From contig NZ_JIBO01000008.1 of the NCBI RefSeq assembly GCF_000688655.1, forward strand, positions 228,320 through 236,553: a DNA stretch of 8,234 nucleotides, written 5' to 3'. A program made the translations under genes and the position numbers. Below, piece after piece: positions 6,030 to 8,234 of the stretch. The DNA is from Lonsdalea quercina subsp. quercina (GTDB lineage: Bacteria; Pseudomonadota; Gammaproteobacteria; Enterobacterales; Enterobacteriaceae). Within the stretch, counting starts at the first letter, position 1; each line of letters starts with the position of its first letter. The notes under the pieces are model-generated. The model saw nothing but the letters and a program-made list of their open reading frames with translations, was not told where the DNA came from and did not search any database.

Positions 6030-7502
6030 ATGTCATTTTTGCAACTGCATCAGGCCCGCTATCGCCTCAGCGACACCCACACATTCTGGCTGGAAGAAAT
6101 CACCCTCCGCCAGCAAGAGAGCTGGGCGTTCGTCGGCGCCAACGGCAGCGGCAAATCGGTGCTGGCGAAAGCGCTGTCCGGCGAGTTGCCGCTGTTGGAA
6201 GGCCAGCGTCAGTGCGACTTTCAGCGTATCGCGCGACTGTCGTTCGAGCAGTTACAACAGTTGGTAAGCTTGGAATGGCAGCGTAACAATACCGATATGC
6301 TGAGCGAAGGCGAAAATGATGCCGGCCGTACCACCGCAGAAGTGATTCAGGACGCCGTCTGCGACGACGCGCGCTGTTCATCACTGGCCGAACAGTTTGG
6401 CATCGCCCACCTGTTGCAGCGGCGTTTCAAGCATCTGTCCACGGGGGAAACGCGTAAAGCTATGCTGTGTCAGGCGCTGATGCCGCAGCCTGACCTGCTG
6501 ATTCTGGACGAACCTTTCGATGGACTGGATGTGGGATCCCGTCAACAGTTGAGCGACCAGCTAGCGCAACTGATAACGCAGGGCTACACGCTGGTGCTCG
6601 TCATCAACCGCTTCGAGGATATTCCCGCGTTTGTTGAACAAGTCGGCGTGCTGGCGGGCTGTTCGCTCACCCGACACGGCAAACGCGAACAGATAATGGC
6701 GGATGAGCTGGTCGCGCTGCTGGCTCACAGCGAGAAACGCCATGATGTCCAGTTGCCGGAGACGGATTCGCCGCGACCGCAAGGGACCGCAACCCTGTCC
6801 GCACAGCCCTTGATCAGGCTCAATCACGGCGTTGTGAGCTATGACGATCGCCGGATATTGGACGATCTTAGCTGGACCGTCATGCCGGGTCAGCACTGGC
6901 AGATTCTCGGGCCTAACGGAGCCGGAAAATCGACGTTGCTGAGTCTCATCACCGGCGACCACCCACAGGGCTACAGCAACGATCTGACGCTGTTCGGCCG
7001 CCGCCGGGGCAGCGGTGAAACCATCTGGGACATCAAACGGCATATCGGCTATGTCAGCAGTAGCCTGCACATGGACTACCGCGTCAGCATCAGCGTACGC
7101 CACGTCATTCTTTCCGGCTTTTTCGACTCCATCGGCGTTTATCAGACGGCTTCCGACCGGCAAAACCAACTGACGGCGGAGTGGCTATCATTGCTGGGAC
7201 TGCCGGACGCGGCGGCGGATGCGCCCTTCCAATCGTTGTCGTGGGGACAGCAGCGGTTGGTTCTGATCGTCCGCGCGCTGGTAAAACACCCCGCTTTGCT
7301 TATCCTCGACGAGCCTTTACAGGGCCTGGACCCGATCAATCGTCAGCTGATTCGCAGCTGGCTGGACCGCCTGATCGGAGAAGGCGACACGCAGTTGCTT
7401 TTCGTCTCACATCATGCGGAAGATGCCCCGCGCTGCATTACGCATCGCCTGCGATTTGTGCCGGAAGGCTCCACCTACCGCTATCAGCAAGAAACGTGCT
7501 GA
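6030..7502 (+). CDS. modF: ModF, tandem ABC-type ATPase linked to molybdate metabolism
   Basis: This 490-residue protein is the same length as E. coli ModF and has two fused ABC ATPase domains and no membrane segment. Domain 1: Walker A GANGSGKS (36-43), signature LSTGE (136-140), Walker B LILDEP (157-162), with Asn193 where the H-loop His is expected. Domain 2: Walker A GPNGAGKS (294-301), signature LSWGQ (403-407), Walker B LILDEP (424-429) and H-loop SHH (460-462). Its role is poorly defined; co-transcription with modE suggests molybdate homeostasis. The frame is open back to 5967, but the family starts at MSFLQLHQARYRLSD, preceded by AAGGA seven bases upstream of ATG 6030. A 70-bp gap without a terminator after modE indicates one operon. 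Confidence 0.95.
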   Translation: MSFLQLHQARYRLSDTHTFWLEEITLRQQESWAFVGANGSGKSVLAKALSGELPLLEGQRQCDFQRIARLSFEQLQQLVSLEWQRNNTDMLSEGENDAGRTTAEVIQDAVCDDARCSSLAEQFGIAHLLQRRFKHLSTGETRKAMLCQALMPQPDLLILDEPFDGLDVGSRQQLSDQLAQLITQGYTLVLVINRFEDIPAFVEQVGVLAGCSLTRHGKREQIMADELVALLAHSEKRHDVQLPETDSPRPQGTATLSAQPLIRLNHGVVSYDDRRILDDLSWTVMPGQHWQILGPNGAGKSTLLSLITGDHPQGYSNDLTLFGRRRGSGETIWDIKRHIGYVSSSLHMDYRVSISVRHVILSGFFDSIGVYQTASDRQNQLTAEWLSLLGLPDAAADAPFQSLSWGQQRLVLIVRALVKHPALLILDEPLQGLDPINRQLIRSWLDRLIGEGDTQLLFVSHHAEDAPRCITHRLRFVPEGSTYRYQQETC

Positions 7503-7516
7503 ATCGTCTCCCGGTG

Positions 7517-7537
7517 ACCCGACGCTGACGTCGGGTT
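7517..7537 (+). terminator. hairpin after modF
   Basis: A perfect 8-bp inverted repeat (ACCCGACG, loop CTGA, CGTCGGGT) lies 14 bp after the modF stop and is followed by TGCTCC rather than a T-run. It is a plausible end of the modEF transcript, perhaps Rho-assisted. It separates modEF from the gal control region, although both read rightwards. Confidence 0.45.
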
Positions 7538-7572
7538 GCTCCGCATTGCGTTCCCTCGGTCAGTTCATCGGC

Positions 7573-7588
7573 GTGATAGCGATTTCAC
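7573..7588. promoter_or_regulatory. GalR/GalS-type operator upstream of galE
   Basis: GTGATAGCGATTTCAC matches the gal operator consensus GTGnAAnCGnTTnCAC at 11 of 12 specified positions, on either strand, with the central CG in place. It lies 180 bp upstream of galE, a suitable position for the upstream operator of a gal operon repressed by GalR/GalS when galactose is absent. E. coli uses a pair of such sites. The best second candidate here is much weaker (7702-7717, 8 of 12). I found no clear -10/-35 pair or full CRP site in the rest of the 266-bp region. Confidence 0.6.
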
Positions 7589-7658
7589 GTTTTTACTTTT
7601 CAGCTTATTCTGTAGGTAAAAGACTTAATTGTTTCACGGAAGTTTGTACACTGTCTTC

Positions 7659-7760
7659 ATGATGAGAGCATCAGGCTCAACAAAGCTCATTGTTCCCCCT
7701 TTTTCAATCGATTTTGCGTCGGGCTTTGCGTGCTCCCTCTTTCCCCTATTTTTTGATTAG
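7659..7760 (+). other. possible 33-codon upstream reading frame in the galE leader
   Basis: A frame starting ATGATG at 7659 encodes 33 residues (beginning MMRASGSTKLIVPP, ending CSLFPLFFD) and stops at TAG 7758-7760. That TAG overlaps the start of the galE ribosome binding site (AGAGG) and leaves 8 bases to the galE ATG. Within it, CAAAGCTC (7681-7688) can pair with GGGCTTTG (7721-7728). It has only a distant GGAAG (7638-7642) as ribosome binding site, and its 3' part is a pyrimidine tract that lacks stops anyway. I recognise no family. It could be a leader peptide or chance. Confidence 0.2.
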
Positions 7761-7768
7761 AGGTCATT

Positions 7769-8234
7769 ATGAAGGTACTGGTTACAGGTGGGAGCGGTTA
7801 CATAGGAAGCCATACCTGCGTGCAGTTGATCGCCTCAGGACATCAGCCCATCATTCTCGATAATCTTTGCAACAGCAAAGCGAGCGTCATCCCCACCATT
7901 GCGCGACTCAGCGAACAGGTTCCCATCTTTTATCAGGGCGATATTCGCGACCGACAGCTGCTGGATGAAATTTTCTCTGAGCACACGATAGATGCCGTGA
8001 TCCACTTCGCCGGTCTCAAAGCGGTGGGCGAGTCGGTACAAAAGCCGATCGACTACTACGATAACAATGTCTACGGGACGTTGACGCTGGTCGAAGCAAT
8101 GAAAAAAGCCAACGTTAAGACGCTGATCTTCAGCTCTTCAGCCACCGTTTACGGCGATCAGCCTCAAATTCCTTATCAGGAAAGTTTTCTCACGGGAATG
8201 CCTGCGAGTCCTTACGGACGCAGCAAACTGATGG
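7769..8234 (+). CDS. galE: UDP-glucose 4-epimerase GalE (N-terminal part, cut by window end)
   Basis: The first 155 codons of galE are present and the gene continues past the right edge (E. coli GalE is 338 aa). GalE interconverts UDP-galactose and UDP-glucose with bound NAD+, completing the Leloir pathway and supplying UDP-galactose for surface polysaccharide. The Rossmann NAD-binding motif GGSGYIG is at 7-13, followed by DNLCNSK (31-37), GDIRD (57-61), FAGLKAVGES (80-89) and SSSATVYGD (122-130). The short-chain dehydrogenase catalytic residues Ser124, Tyr149 and Lys153 fall at the same numbers as in E. coli. AGAGG five bases before the ATG is the ribosome binding site. The position after modF matches the E. 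coli order, so galTKM may follow outside the window. Confidence 0.95.
   Translation, partial: MKVLVTGGSGYIGSHTCVQLIASGHQPIILDNLCNSKASVIPTIARLSEQVPIFYQGDIRDRQLLDEIFSEHTIDAVIHFAGLKAVGESVQKPIDYYDNNVYGTLTLVEAMKKANVKTLIFSSSATVYGDQPQIPYQESFLTGMPASPYGRSKLM

Noticed and set aside
6561..7169. 202-codon open frame on the - strand, antisense to modF
   Set aside because: It covers conserved ModF motifs on the other strand, has no promoter or ribosome binding site I can see, and looks like an antisense shadow.
7572..7589. CRP site reading of CGTGA...TCACG before galE
   Set aside because: The spacer between GTGA and TCAC is 8 bp, not 6. The same bases fit the GalR operator consensus far better.
7622..7651. 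Further GalR or CRP half-sites around GTTTCAC and GTACAC
   Set aside because: Each matches only about 7 of 12 gal operator positions, and no second CRP half lies at the right distance.
7414..7662. 82-codon frame across the modF end and the gal control region
   Set aside because: It overlaps modF in another frame, then runs through the hairpin and the GalR operator; no ribosome binding site or family resemblance.
1..8234. Undescribed multi-gene system, mobile element, CRISPR array or structural RNA gene
   Set aside because: Every coding stretch is a recognisable housekeeping gene in the conserved enteric order, gaps are all under 270 bp, and I saw no direct-repeat array, transposase, integrase or tRNA-like fold.

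Overview
The window is ordinary chromosomal DNA from an enteric gammaproteobacterium. Its gene set and order are those of the Escherichia coli pgl-ybhA-modCBA-acrZ-modEF-galE region. The proteins are close to the E. coli ones but clearly diverged, and the DNA is GC-rich by eye. I lean towards a plant- or environment-associated enterobacterium such as Dickeya, Brenneria or a relative; this is inference and the sequence alone does not settle it.

Layout. Bases 1-57 hold a possible terminator of a gene outside the window. Positions 58-1056 (-) encode 6-phosphogluconolactonase (pgl). A 223-bp divergent intergenic region with a near-consensus CRP site separates it from ybhA (1280-2098, +), a HAD-family sugar/pyridoxal phosphate phosphatase. 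ybhA converges on the molybdate transporter operon modABC, which reads right to left (modA 3895-4668, modB 3206-3895, modC 2148-3206) with one-base TAATG overlaps at both junctions. A near-palindromic ModE operator sits over the modA promoter. A bidirectional hairpin follows, then acrZ (4810-4965, -), a 51-residue membrane peptide of the AcrAB-TolC efflux pump. The acrZ-modE divergent region carries a marbox-like site and two overlapping candidate promoters. modE (5168-5959) and modF (6030-7502) read rightwards, followed by a hairpin and a 266-bp gal control region with a strong GalR/GalS-type operator. The first 155 codons of galE run off the right edge.

How the genes work together. ModA binds molybdate in the periplasm, ModB forms the membrane channel and ModC hydrolyses ATP. 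ModE senses molybdate in the cytoplasm and represses modABC through the 4692-4715 site; ModF is an ABC-type ATPase co-transcribed with ModE. AcrZ, Pgl, YbhA and GalE belong to drug efflux, the pentose phosphate pathway, phosphate-ester hydrolysis and the Leloir pathway; they are neighbours by conserved order rather than shared function.

I found no mobile element, CRISPR array, tRNA, rRNA, phage gene or undescribed multi-gene system. The points worth a second look are regulatory (ModE, CRP, GalR and MarA-type sites), the small gene acrZ, and two short upstream reading frames (before galE and before acrZ) whose stop codons abut or overlap the next gene's ribosome binding site.
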